Shown here piece after piece: positions 7,775-17,436 of a stretch of 34,415 nucleotides of DNA. The position numbers and the translations under genes were made by a program. The notes beneath the pieces were generated by a model. It was not told where the DNA came from and made no database searches. It was given only the letters and a program-made list of their open reading frames with translations. Position 1 is the first letter of the stretch, and the number at the start of each line of letters is the position of its first letter. Origin of the DNA: Nannocystaceae bacterium (GTDB lineage: Bacteria > Myxococcota_A > Polyangia > Nannocystales > Nannocystaceae); the NCBI GenBank assembly GCA_019694555.1, contig JAIBBS010000082.1, forward strand, positions 1 through 34,415. Direction: 5' to 3'.

Positions 7775-7917
7775 GGTCGCCAGCCAGCATGCGTCATCGC
7801 GGGCGACTTCGCCAGCGGCGCGGCCGCGAGCGGCGCCCCACCGCCGGCGCGGCGCGTGGCCCCGACGCGGTCGTAGGCGGCTGGACAGCCCGCTGCAGCC
7901 GGGTTTGCGCCGGCGGC

Positions 7918-8304
7918 TCAGCTGGCCGCGGGCAGCCCGGCGAGCTCGCGGATCGCCGAGATCAGCTGCTCGGGCCGCTCGGGGTCGCCGTCCCAACGGA
8001 CGGTGCGGACGCCCTCGGGCTCGCCGCCTTCGGGCGCCAGCAGCACCACGCGCAGTCGTTCGTCGCCCTCGCCGTTCGCCGCGGGATCGGGCTCGACGAG
8101 GATCCGACGGGTCGTGGCCTCCTCGTCGGTGGACTCCTCGAAGCGCAGCGGCAGCGGCAAGGCCTCGCCGCTCGAGAGCAGCACCGCCTTGGCGCTGGCC
8201 GCGAGCGTGCGGGCGGCCACGACCACGGCGTTGCGCAGCAGCGCGTAGGGCCGAACCCAGCCGACCAGGTCGTGCAGCTCGCTGGCCACCTCGGGATCGA
8301 GCAT
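7918..8304 (-). CDS. Small conserved protein in MoxR operon; tandem paralog
   Basis: This encodes 128 residues from ATG 8304. It shares the GWV.PY.LL / VAARTLA.S.KA / LLSSG.ALP block, the TTRRI.V.P strand and the C-terminal Q-L-I-x-A-I-R-E-L-A-G-L helix with its neighbour at 7421-7774. It has an insertion of about ten acidic and Gly residues in the middle and a short C-terminal tail. It starts 49 bp after the P-loop ATPase gene stops, so it is probably in the same transcript. I see no catalytic motif. The retained duplication suggests that the two copies are either subunits of a hetero-oligomer or specialised for different partners. Confidence 0.78.
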   Translation of the reverse strand: MLDPEVASELHDLVGWVRPYALLRNAVVVAARTLAASAKAVLLSSGEALPLPLRFEESTDEEATTRRILVEPDPAANGEGDERLRVVLLAPEGGEPEGVRTVRWDGDPERPEQLISAIRELAGLPAAS

Positions 8305-8353
8305 GCCCGAAGGATCGGCGGGCCGCCACCGCGGCGGCCTCGCCCCGCGCGCG

Positions 8354-9976
8354 CTACTTCGTGGGCGGCTCGCCCGAGCCGCCCGTGGGCGCGGCAGGCT
8401 GCGCCGCCACGTGGCGATGCGATTCCGAGCGCAGCCGCGCCTGCGGAGCCCCCGGCGCGCGCGCGACGAAGGTGCGCAGGCGCTCGAGCACGAGGTCGAG
8501 CTGCTTGGCCTCGACCACGCGCGCGACCGCGTCGCGGTCGATCGACTGCACGTCGGAGCGCATCGACTGAAACTCCACCGTCACGACCGTGCGCGCGAGA
8601 TCCCAGCGGAAGAGCGGGTCGAGGTGCACCGGCATGGTCGCGTACAGGAACTCCGCCAGCGCCGTCAGATCGCCCGCGCCGGCCAGCGCCTCGGCCCACT
8701 GCTGCGGCTCGAGCGGGCCCCGCGGCGCCGGGCCCCAGCCGCCGACCACGTCCGCCAGGCGATCGTCGACGCGGGCCTCGTCGCCGGCGCCGTACCAGAT
8801 CAGGTGCTTGTAGCGGCCGCGGGTCGCCAGCGCCGCCAGCCGCACGCGGCGGTCGCCCTCGTAGCCCAGCTGCGCGAGGTCGGCGGCGTCGAGCTGCGGC
8901 ACGTAGACGTGGGGGCTGAACAGCGAGCGCAGCACCGAGTCGTGGCGGATCTCCTCGCGCGCCCACGCTTCCTCGAGCGAGATGCCGCCGATGACCACGC
9001 ACGACATCTCGCCGGTGGTGAACAGGCCCTTGAGGCGGTTGACGACCTCGGTCGCGATCGACAGCTGCCCCTTTTGTCGCGCGCTGGTGTCGAAGTCCGA
9101 CGCGAGCTTGTCGAGCTCGTCGAACACGTACACCAGGTGGATGCGCAGGCCCTGGGTGCCGGCCCACGCGGCCTGGAACTCGTCGAGCGTGCGGCGGTAC
9201 CAGTGGCTCGCGCGCTGCTTCACGCCGCGGCTCTGGCCCACGCGCGAGCCGCCCAGGCCGCGGCCGAACTCGAGGATCTCGTCCTCGGCCTCCTCGATGT
9301 CGAGCGGGCCCGCGACCAACTTGAGCGTCTCGGCGAATTCCCACTCCTGCTGCGCGGTGACCTCGAGCTTGCCGACGTTGTCGAAGTCGAGCCCGAAGCG
9401 GCGCTTGAAGCCCTCGTACTGCTCGATCTCCGCGCCCCGCAGCGTGCGCAGGTACGCGAACCGCAGCCGCCGCAGCAGATCGGGCCGCAGCGCGCCCAGG
9501 TGGTTGTGCGCGGCCGCGAAGTACGTGCGACGCAGCAGCCGCTTGAACAGCTTCTCGGGCTCGATCGCGTCGGCGATCTCGACCCGCACCGGGAAGAACA
9601 TCACCGCCTGATCGGTGAGCCGCCGCTCGCTGACGATCTGCTCGAGGTCGGCGCGAAGAAACGGCCCCCAGCGCAGGCCCGCGGGCGCGTCGGGCTCGGC
9701 GAAGCGCAGCCCGAACAGGCCCTGCATGCCGGCGTCGAACAGCACCTTGTTGACCAGCAGGCTCTTGCCCACGCCGCGGAAGCCGGTGACCAGCGCCGCG
9801 CCGCCGCGCGGACGCACCGCGCGATCGGTGGCGCCCAGCCACTCTCGCAGCCGCCGCTGCTCGACGCCGCGGCCGTGGAAATCCGGGTACGGATACGGCG
9901 GGAGCTCGCCCTCGAGGTCGAGCCCCCAGGGCACCAGCGCGCGGGTGGCGATCGTGCTGGGGAGCGTCATCGACAT
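8354..9976 (-). CDS. P-loop ATPase (STAND/KAP-like) of MoxR operon
   Basis: This encodes 540 residues. Walker A is GFRGVGKS at 65-72. Walker B is LVYVFDELDK around 281-290, with the Asp-Glu pair used for hydrolysis. Before Walker A is a HGR-type segment (DFHGRGVEQRRLREWL) like the entry helix of AAA_16/ORC-like and KAP-like ATPases. A long insertion lies between the two motifs, and the C-terminal 60 residues are Pro/Gly/Ala-rich and look disordered. No transmembrane helices are apparent, unlike classic KAP proteins. It starts 7 bp after the MoxR stop, with a GAGG about 7 nt before ATG 9976, so the two ATPases are co-expressed. ATG 9970 is an alternative start. Its specific role beside MoxR is unknown. 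Confidence 0.85.
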   Translation of the reverse strand: MSMTLPSTIATRALVPWGLDLEGELPPYPYPDFHGRGVEQRRLREWLGATDRAVRPRGGAALVTGFRGVGKSLLVNKVLFDAGMQGLFGLRFAEPDAPAGLRWGPFLRADLEQIVSERRLTDQAVMFFPVRVEIADAIEPEKLFKRLLRRTYFAAAHNHLGALRPDLLRRLRFAYLRTLRGAEIEQYEGFKRRFGLDFDNVGKLEVTAQQEWEFAETLKLVAGPLDIEEAEDEILEFGRGLGGSRVGQSRGVKQRASHWYRRTLDEFQAAWAGTQGLRIHLVYVFDELDKLASDFDTSARQKGQLSIATEVVNRLKGLFTTGEMSCVVIGGISLEEAWAREEIRHDSVLRSLFSPHVYVPQLDAADLAQLGYEGDRRVRLAALATRGRYKHLIWYGAGDEARVDDRLADVVGGWGPAPRGPLEPQQWAEALAGAGDLTALAEFLYATMPVHLDPLFRWDLARTVVTVEFQSMRSDVQSIDRDAVARVVEAKQLDLVLERLRTFVARAPGAPQARLRSESHRHVAAQPAAPTGGSGEPPTK

Positions 9977-9983
9977 GGGCGCC

Positions 9984-11185
<1,202 letters not shown>

Positions 11186-11189
<4 letters not shown>

Positions 11190-12343
11190 GGCGGTTTTAC
11201 GATGCGGGGGACGAGGGTGGATAGTAGATTCTCGACCACGCTGCGGGGCACCAGCTCCTCGAGGTGATCGACGTATTCGGTCCAGCGCCGGGCCACGGCC
11301 GCGGTCGGGCCGGTGTCGGTCGACATCGACATCGGCAAGCCCATGACCGGCGCGAGGGTCGGCAGCAGCAGCGGCAGCGCGAGAAACGACAGGATGCCGG
11401 GGTCGCGGCTGCCCAGCGCCAGGCCCACGCGCGTGTCGAGCTCGAGCACCTTGAGCAGGTGCAGGTGCACGAGCGCACCGACGATCGCGGCCACGTCCGC
11501 GGGATCGCACGGCACCACCGCGCCCGGCAGCGCGAGCTGACCGCCGGGCACCGGCAGCGGCGCGGGCAGGCTCGCACCACCGAGCGACGGCAGAAGCGCG
11601 GCCATCACCGCCCCACCCTGCCGCGTCCAGTCCTTGTGCGAGGCCCACGCGTGGCACACCGCGCGGGCGAACGCGCGGCTGCGCAGCAGCACCGCACAGT
11701 GCAGCGGTGACCAGCCCGGCGGCGCCTGCAGCGGCCGCAGCAGACACGTCAGCGGCGAGGCCCGCAGCGCGTCGGGCACGAGCCGATCGGTCTCGGGCGC
11801 GTGGCTTGCGGTCCACCACGACGAGGTCTGCTCGCGCGCGCCCGCGACGGCGCCGCGCAGGCGCTTGCGTGGACCGGGCTCGGGCGCCGCGGTGCGGACC
11901 TCGCCCGTCGGCGTCGGCACCACGATCTCCGCGCGCGCGAGCTCGACGAACGCACCGATGGTCACGTGCCGTGCGAGCAGCTCCGCCGCCGCCTGCGGCT
12001 GCGGCAGCGTCAGCAACGTGCGCGTGACGCCCTCGAGCTTGCGCCACGTGGTCGCACGGGTCCACACGCGGCCGCGATCGGGATGATCGAACACCAGCAG
12101 GTTGTGCAGCCCCAACCACAGCGCCAGCTCGTCGGCGTCGGGCTCCTCGAGCACGGGGTTGGCGACCAGCAGCTGCGCGCGACGCAGCCGCCAGTACGAC
12201 AGCTGCGGCGCGACCCGGGGCCCCAGCGCGCGGGCCCACTCGTCGCGATCGCGCAGCCGCATCGGCCGGCCGATCCACACGTCGCCGCCGCCCAGCAGCG
12301 GCACGACGAAGTCCTCGACGAAGCTCGCGAGCTCGCGGCTCAC
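11186..12343 (-). CDS. Unrecognised operon protein, 385 aa, upstream of MoxR
   Basis: This encodes 385 residues from GTG 12343, with four-base overlaps at both ends (GTGA with the 526-aa gene, GTGA with moxR). The protein appears mainly alpha-helical, with many Leu/Ala/Arg runs and several Trp residues in the first half. A basic linker lies near residue 170 (PRKRLRGAVAGAR) and a hydrophobic Pro/Leu stretch near residue 330 (LALPLLLPTLAPVMGLPM) that is too Pro-rich to be a confident membrane helix. No catalytic motif is visible. Its tight coupling on both sides suggests a dedicated partner of the MoxR ATPase. It may belong to an already described MoxR-ternary-system family; I cannot check that from sequence alone. 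Confidence 0.8.
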
Positions 12344-13920
12344 GGACCGCCCTCGCCGTCGTCGGCGGGACGCGGCGTGGCAGCGGGCGCGCCGCCGAAG
12401 CCCCACAGCGCGAAGCGACCCAGGCGCTGGTTGCGGACCACGCCCGCGCCGACCGCCGGCATCTCGGGCGTGACCAGCGAGGGCTCGTCGAGCGTGAGCC
12501 GACCGATCAACGCGGCGTCGAGTGGACGCAGCTGATCGGGCCGCACGCGGATCGGATCCGCGGTCGGCGACAGGTACAGCGCGTGATCGTCGGGGCCCAG
12601 GCCCAGCAGCTGCCGCAGCAACGCCGGCCGCACGCGCGGCCACAGCTCGTGACCGTCGGGCACGAGCACGCCCGGCGCCACCTCGCCCAGGCGCTGGCCC
12701 AGCGGCAGCAACACACCCGCGCCCAGGCCCGCCGCCGAGGCCCCGCGGCCCAGCGCGCCGGCGCTGGCGAGCACGACCACGCCGGCATCGAGCGGCACCA
12801 GCCGCGCGGCCGCCAGCGCCGAGGGCGGCAGCATGTACACCAGGTGGCGCAGCAGCTTGACCTGATCCCAGCCGATCACGACCGCACGCGGTTCGCGGGC
12901 CAGCGTGGCCTTGCGCATGCGCAGCTCGACCCGCAAGGGCTCGAGCTCCGCGTCGCGCAGCTGACCGATCTCGCGCAGTCGTCCCGCGACGGTCGACTCG
13001 ACCAGGTGGCGACCGTCGACGAAGCGCGGCGGGCCGTCGAGCCGCTCGACGCGGCCGGTGGTGCCGCGGAACAGGAACATCTCCTCGCCCGGCAGGCACG
13101 TCTGCGCCGACGCGAGCTGGATGGGATGGCGCCAGCCGATCTCGACCGCTGCGCGGCTCGACACCGGCGCAAGCAGCTCGAGCCCGGGCACGCCCGCGAG
13201 CACGTCGAGCACGCGCGAGCGCGGCTGTCGCAGGCGCAGCAGCAGCGACGGCTGTGCGTCGCCGGCCAGCCGCACGTAGTAGCCCGCCATCGGCACCTCG
13301 AGCCGCCACAGGTAGCGCAGCACGCGATGCGCGAGCGCGGGCGCGGCGAGCAGCAGCGCCATCTCCTTGAGCCCGCACAGCTCGGGGTCGCGCGAGATGC
13401 CGCCCAGCGGCACCGGCACCGCGCGCAGCTCGAGCCGCTGGATCAGCTCGACCGGATCCATGCGGTGCGTGGTGGTGTAGTGCGCGACGAAATCGAGGTC
13501 GACCACGACCAGCTCGTCGCGCGGCGGCTGCAGCGGCTCGGCGAGGTCGTAGCCGAACGGCGCCTCGCGATCGCGCCAGCGCACGAAGGTCGCGCCGCCG
13601 CCGGTGTACAGCGCGCCGCGGGCCGCGGTGGCCAGCCGCGCCAGGCGATCGACCGCGTAGCCGTCGCTGCTGTGGCAGCGCACCAGCGTGGCATGGCCGC
13701 CGCCGCCGCGCCGCGCCTGCTCGAGCGTCATGCTCGGCAGCAGATCGTCGAGGCTGGCCTCGTCGCTGTACGCGCCCAGGAACGAGACGAGCGCGTCGAG
13801 CGAGGGCAGCGCCACCAGCGTCTCGCGACCGACCGCGATGCCGCGTGGATCCGACGACAGGCCTTGCATGCGGAAGCGCGTCTGGCCAGCGGCCACCGGC
13901 TCGAGCAGGGTCTGCGCCAT
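12340..13920 (-). CDS. Unrecognised beta-rich protein, first gene of MoxR operon
   Basis: This encodes 526 residues from ATG 13920. The promoter element ends 11 nt upstream, which supports this start. The sequence is rich in short strand-turn segments (for example VELIQRLELRAVPVPLGG, then ETLVALPSLDALVSF and RLVPLDAGVVVLASAG), compatible with a repeated beta architecture. I see no signal peptide, metal site or P-loop. The last 20 residues are acidic/Gly/Pro and look disordered. It leads a six-gene operon containing a MoxR ATPase, so I infer that it is a scaffold or client-recognition subunit. MoxR-vWA systems with beta-propeller-like 'bpX' proteins have been described and this is a candidate for that slot, but this is only a structural guess. 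Confidence 0.78.
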   Translation of the reverse strand: MAQTLLEPVAAGQTRFRMQGLSSDPRGIAVGRETLVALPSLDALVSFLGAYSDEASLDDLLPSMTLEQARRGGGGHATLVRCHSSDGYAVDRLARLATAARGALYTGGGATFVRWRDREAPFGYDLAEPLQPPRDELVVVDLDFVAHYTTTHRMDPVELIQRLELRAVPVPLGGISRDPELCGLKEMALLLAAPALAHRVLRYLWRLEVPMAGYYVRLAGDAQPSLLLRLRQPRSRVLDVLAGVPGLELLAPVSSRAAVEIGWRHPIQLASAQTCLPGEEMFLFRGTTGRVERLDGPPRFVDGRHLVESTVAGRLREIGQLRDAELEPLRVELRMRKATLAREPRAVVIGWDQVKLLRHLVYMLPPSALAAARLVPLDAGVVVLASAGALGRGASAAGLGAGVLLPLGQRLGEVAPGVLVPDGHELWPRVRPALLRQLLGLGPDDHALYLSPTADPIRVRPDQLRPLDAALIGRLTLDEPSLVTPEMPAVGAGVVRNQRLGRFALWGFGGAPAATPRPADDGEGGP

Positions 13921-13931
13921 CGGGGTGCCGG

Positions 13932-13940
13932 AGCATAGCA
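13932..13940 (-). promoter_or_regulatory. Extended -10 promoter of MoxR operon
   Basis: On the minus strand this reads TGCTATGCT, ending 11 nt before ATG 13920. No -35 element is evident. It is the only good promoter I see for the six genes down to 7421. Confidence 0.6.
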
Positions 13941-14066
13941 GGCACCCTGGGCTCGACGCACCGCGGCGCCCGCTGGCTGCGCGCGGGCGGCCGGCGATGC
14001 GGCGCGCGGCCCGAGGGGCCCCGGCCGCGCCGTTTGCCGCCAGCCGCTCGGCCACCGCGGCGTCTT

Positions 14067-14075
14067 TGCTACGCT
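14067..14075 (+). promoter_or_regulatory. Extended -10 promoter of FHA/kinase operon
   Basis: Reads TGCTACGCT. It lies 1 nt before GTG 14077 and 16 nt before TTG 14092, so if it is the promoter the real start is probably TTG 14092 or 14095. It is about 127 bp from the divergent MoxR-operon element. Confidence 0.5.
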
Positions 14076-14076
14076 G

Positions 14077-15393
14077 GTGGGCGCCACGCCCTTGTTGCCC
14101 TCGGCCAAACGCGCAGCGCCGTCCGACGAAGGCGGCCCCGGCACGGCCGGGCGCGGCTGGTTGCGCCGACGCGCGACGCTGCGGCCCGATCTGCGCGCCG
14201 CGATCGCGCTCGAGGAGGCCGGCGAGCTGCTCGAGGCGGCGCGGGTGTTCGAGTACGCCGGCGAGCACGGCCAGGCCGCGCTCTTGCGGCTCGAGTGCGC
14301 CCGCACGCTGCGCGACCGCGGCGAGCGCATCGACGTGTTGCGCGAGGGCTGCGCGCGCAACCCCGCGGGCACACCCGAGGCGCGGCTGCTGCACCTCGCG
14401 CTGGCCGAGGCGCTGTTGGCCGAGGTCGAGCTCGAGGGCGACCCCGCGACCGCACGCGCACACAAGCTCGAGGCCGCACGCGCGCTCGACGACGCCGACG
14501 AGGGCGGACGCGCGGGCGAGATCTACGAGGAGCTGGGCCTGCTGGTGCGCGCCGCCGCGGCCTACGAGCGCGGCGGTGAGATCGCACGGCTCGAGCTGGT
14601 GCTCGCGGTGCTCGAGCACGAGCAGCAGCGTCACGCGGCCGCGCGGGCGATCGAGCAGGAGTTCGACGCCGCGCTCGCCGGCGGCCGACGCAGCGTCGCG
14701 CAGACGTTGGTGCACGACCAGCTCGCCGCCGAGCGCAAGACCCTCGGCGTGGGCAGCCCCGGCCTGGTCGCGCGGCTCGAGCGGCTCGAGCGACGGCGGC
14801 TGCGCACCGATCGCGTCGACGTGCGCTGGGGCGGCGGACGGACCACGCGGATCCTCGGCGCCAGCGAGCTGCGCATCGGTCGGGCGCCCGACGCGGGGCT
14901 GTCGCTGCCGCACGCGATGCTGTCGCGCGAGCACGTCGCGCTGCGGCTCGACACCTCGGGCGAGCGCACCGAGCTCGTCGCGATCGATCTCGGCTCGAAG
15001 GTCGGCAGCTTCTGGGACGGCGAGCCGCTGTCGCCGGGCGAACCGCTGGCGCTCACGCAGGCCGGCGAGCTGGCGCTGGGCAGCGCCGCGGCCGTGCGCG
15101 TGACGCCGTTGCGCGGCAAGGACGGCCACGCCCACGGCGCGGTGATCGAGGGCGGCGCCGATGGGCGCGTGCTGGTGTGGCTGCCGCAGGGCGGACCGCT
15201 GTGGCTCGACGCGAGCATCGCCGTGCCCGCGCGGGTGCTGTTCGAGCGCGGCCACGTCGCGATCGACTTCCGCGCCGGCATCCGCGTCGACCTCGACGGC
15301 CACGCGCTCGAACCCGGCGCGTGCATCGAGCTGCTGCTGGGCGATCGCATCGCGCTGCACGGCGCACCGCTGGTGCTCGAGGTGCTGGGATGA
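14077..15393 (+). CDS. FHA-domain protein with N-terminal helical repeats
   Basis: This encodes up to 438 residues. About residues 35-240 are helical with TPR-like repeats. Residues 258-345 are a forkhead-associated domain: the IGR strand (G268, R269), the phospho-threonine-binding loop SREH (283-286) and the following strand AIDLGSKVGSFWDGEPL. FHA domains bind phosphothreonine peptides. The last 80 residues are another all-beta unit that looks like a degenerate second FHA-type sandwich without the binding residues. The start is uncertain: GTG 14077 is almost on top of the -10 element, and TTG 14092 and TTG 14095 are in frame. It overlaps the downstream Ser/Thr kinase by four bases (ATGA), so it is very likely a reader or substrate of that kinase. 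Confidence 0.87.
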   Translation: MGATPLLPSAKRAAPSDEGGPGTAGRGWLRRRATLRPDLRAAIALEEAGELLEAARVFEYAGEHGQAALLRLECARTLRDRGERIDVLREGCARNPAGTPEARLLHLALAEALLAEVELEGDPATARAHKLEAARALDDADEGGRAGEIYEELGLLVRAAAAYERGGEIARLELVLAVLEHEQQRHAAARAIEQEFDAALAGGRRSVAQTLVHDQLAAERKTLGVGSPGLVARLERLERRRLRTDRVDVRWGGGRTTRILGASELRIGRAPDAGLSLPHAMLSREHVALRLDTSGERTELVAIDLGSKVGSFWDGEPLSPGEPLALTQAGELALGSAAAVRVTPLRGKDGHAHGAVIEGGADGRVLVWLPQGGPLWLDASIAVPARVLFERGHVAIDFRAGIRVDLDGHALEPGACIELLLGDRIALHGAPLVLEVLG

Positions 15394-16796
15394 CGGTGGC
15401 GTGGGCGCAGCGCATGATCGGTGGCGCGCCGGGCCACCCGCTGGCCACCGTCGCCGACGCGGTGCTGGCCCGCTTCGCCGACGGTGCCGCGCGGCCGCAG
15501 GAGGTCGCGCGCCTGGGCGCCTTCGCCGACGCGCTCGCCCGCGGCGCGGCGATCGCCGAGCTCGAGCCCGAGCTGCGCGCGCTCAGCCACGCCGGCTTCC
15601 TGCGCGGGGCCATGGTCGCGATCGCGACCTCGCTGCGCGCCGATCCACGCCCCGAGCTGGCGCTGGTGCTCGCGCGCGAGCTGCTCGACGCCATCGACGT
15701 CGAGCTGGGCCTGCGCATGCTGCATGCGCTGCTGTCGTTGCCGCAGACCGACGCGAGCCGCTGGACCAAGGGTGGTCTGCACACCGCGGCCAACCTGCTG
15801 CTGGGCGAGCAGCTGCTCGAGCGCGGCGATCCGGCGGCGGCGCTGCGCCACTTCGACGCCGTGCTCGCGCTCGACATCGATCACCGCCGCGCGCTGCGGG
15901 GCTGGCAGCAGGCCACCGGTGCGCTCGAGCGCCGCGGCGTCGCGGTCGGCCGTCCCGGCCGCGGGCTCGCGCTGCTCGACGGGCTCGAGGAGCTCGAGAC
16001 CCAGGACGCGTTCGGGCTCGCGCGCTACGAGCTGGGCCGACCGCTGGGCCGCGGTCGTCATGCCGTGGTCTACCAGGCCTTCGATCGTCACGTCGGTCGC
16101 GAGGTCGCGATCAAGCGCCTCATCGAGGGCGACGGTCGCAGCGCGTCGCGGCTGCTGCACGCGCGCTTCTTCGACGAGGCGCGCACGCTCGCGCGCGTGC
16201 GCAGTCCCTACGTGGTCGCGCTGCTCGACGCGCAGCCGCGTCACCGCCTCATCGCGCTCGAGCTGTGCACCGGCGGCAACCTGCGGCTGGCGCTGCGGCG
16301 CGGCCTGGTCGGGCCGGCCGATCTCCCACGGGTCGCGGCCGAGCTGCGCGCCGCGCTCGCGGCCGTGCATGCCGCCGGCGCGATCCACCGCGACGTCAAG
16401 CCGGCGAACATCTTGGTGCGTACGGCGTTCCGTGGCGCCCAGATCGCGCTCGCGGACTTCGGCGTGGCCGCGGCCGCACCCACGGCCACGGCCACGGCGG
16501 GCCTGCCCGCCGATCCCACGGTCTGGGCGGGCCCCGGCGCACAGGCCGGCACCCTGCGCTATCTTGCGCCGGAGCTCCGCCGCGGACAGGCGCACGCCAC
16601 CGAGGCCTCGGACCGTTTCAGCGCCGGCGTGGTGCTGCTCGAGCTGCTGCTCCACCCCGCCGGTCTCCCCGCCGCGCTCGACCGCATCGACGATGACCTC
16701 GACGCCACCGCCCTCATCCCGCCCGACGCGCCCGCGCCCACGCGCGCGCTGCTGGGCGCCCTGCTCGCGAGGGATCCGGATGCCCGGCGCTGGTGA
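15390..16796 (+). CDS. Ser/Thr protein kinase with N-terminal helical domain
   Basis: This encodes 468 residues from ATG 15390, overlapping the FHA stop as ATGA. Residues 1-205 are helical, including one TPR-like unit (ERGDPAAALRHFDAVLALD). The Hanks-type kinase domain runs from about 211 to the end. Its landmarks are the Gly loop LGRGRHAVVY (219-228), ATP-binding Lys K242 in VAIK, catalytic HRDVKPAN (333-340), and DFG at 356-358. The activation segment, rich in Ala/Thr, runs to the APE-like LAPEL. All catalytic residues are present, so it should be active. No membrane segment is visible and the chain stops right at the end of the kinase fold. It sits between an FHA protein and a putative secreted protein in the same operon. 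The target is unknown. Confidence 0.93.
   Translation: MTVAWAQRMIGGAPGHPLATVADAVLARFADGAARPQEVARLGAFADALARGAAIAELEPELRALSHAGFLRGAMVAIATSLRADPRPELALVLARELLDAIDVELGLRMLHALLSLPQTDASRWTKGGLHTAANLLLGEQLLERGDPAAALRHFDAVLALDIDHRRALRGWQQATGALERRGVAVGRPGRGLALLDGLEELETQDAFGLARYELGRPLGRGRHAVVYQAFDRHVGREVAIKRLIEGDGRSASRLLHARFFDEARTLARVRSPYVVALLDAQPRHRLIALELCTGGNLRLALRRGLVGPADLPRVAAELRAALAAVHAAGAIHRDVKPANILVRTAFRGAQIALADFGVAAAAPTATATAGLPADPTVWAGPGAQAGTLRYLAPELRRGQAHATEASDRFSAGVVLLELLLHPAGLPAALDRIDDDLDATALIPPDAPAPTRALLGALLARDPDARRW
16769..16774 (+). promoter_or_regulatory. Ribosome binding site inside kinase gene
   Basis: GAGGGA, 5 nt before ATG 16780, lies within the end of the kinase coding region and supports the start of the overlapping next gene. 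Confidence 0.55.
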
Positions 16797-17436
16797 GGCC
16801 GCGCGCGGCTGGGCGCTCGTGGCGGCGCTGCTGCCGTGCGCGTGCGAGGAGCTGCCGCGCACGTACAACTCGCGCGGCCAGGGCGGCACCGAGATCTTCC
16901 GCGACGACTTCGAGCGCGACGCGCTGGGCGAACGCTGGCACGCCACCGCCGAGGGCGCGTGGATCGAGCACGGCGTGCTCAAGCTCCGCGACCTCCGCAA
17001 CCATCCGCTGTGGCTCGACCTCGCGTTGCCCGACGACGTGCGCATCGAGTTCGACGCCTGGGCCGCGAGCGAAGAGGGCGACGTGAAGGTCGAGCTGTGC
17101 GGCGACGGCGTCTCGGTCGCGCGCTCGGTCAACTACGTCGCGAGCGGCTACGTCGTGGTCTTCGGCGGCTGGAACAACAGCCTGCACGCCATCGCCCGCA
17201 AGAACGAGCACGGCCGCGACCGCGTGACCGCGAGCGCCCCCACGGTCGAGGCCGAGCAGCGCTACCACTTCGCGCTCACGCGCTCGGGCAGCGAGATCAT
17301 CTGGGAGGTCGACGGGCGCCCGCTGCTCGAGTTCGAGGACCCCGCGCCGCTGCGCGGACCCGGCCACGACCGCTTCGCGTTCTCGGGCTGGGAAGCCGAG
17401 AGCCACTTCGACAACCTGGTGATCGAGGCGCTGTGA
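16780..17436 (+). CDS. Exported concanavalin-like (laminin-G-fold) protein between two kinases
   Basis: This encodes 218 residues from ATG 16780, which has GAGGGA 5 nt upstream and overlaps the preceding kinase by 17 bases. Residues 10-25 (GWALVAALLPCACEEL) look like a short signal peptide with cysteines near a possible lipobox, although the -1 and -3 positions are not canonical. The remainder is a single beta-sandwich domain: FRDDFERDALGERWHA, then a PLWLDLALPDDVRIEFDAWA strand pair, YVVVFGGWNN and the closing FAFSGWEAESHFDNLVIE. That is the pattern of concanavalin/laminin-G-like or 3-keto-disaccharide hydrolase-like sandwiches. I see no clear catalytic residues, so ligand (sugar or peptide) binding is most likely. 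It is sandwiched in a kinase operon and could be a cell-surface component, which is inferred. Confidence 0.82.
   Translation: MPGAGEAARGWALVAALLPCACEELPRTYNSRGQGGTEIFRDDFERDALGERWHATAEGAWIEHGVLKLRDLRNHPLWLDLALPDDVRIEFDAWAASEEGDVKVELCGDGVSVARSVNYVASGYVVVFGGWNNSLHAIARKNEHGRDRVTASAPTVEAEQRYHFALTRSGSEIIWEVDGRPLLEFEDPAPLRGPGHDRFAFSGWEAESHFDNLVIEAL

Noticed and set aside
11205..11235. TACTATCC-like promoter sequence upstream of moxR
   Set aside because: It lies inside the 385-aa coding region (codons for a Leu-Leu-Ser-Thr-Leu stretch) and lacks the spacing seen at other starts.
12342..15360. 1006-residue minus frame extending the first MoxR-operon gene upstream
   Set aside because: Beyond 13920 it is antisense to the FHA gene and loses coding character; the promoter at 13932 fixes the start.
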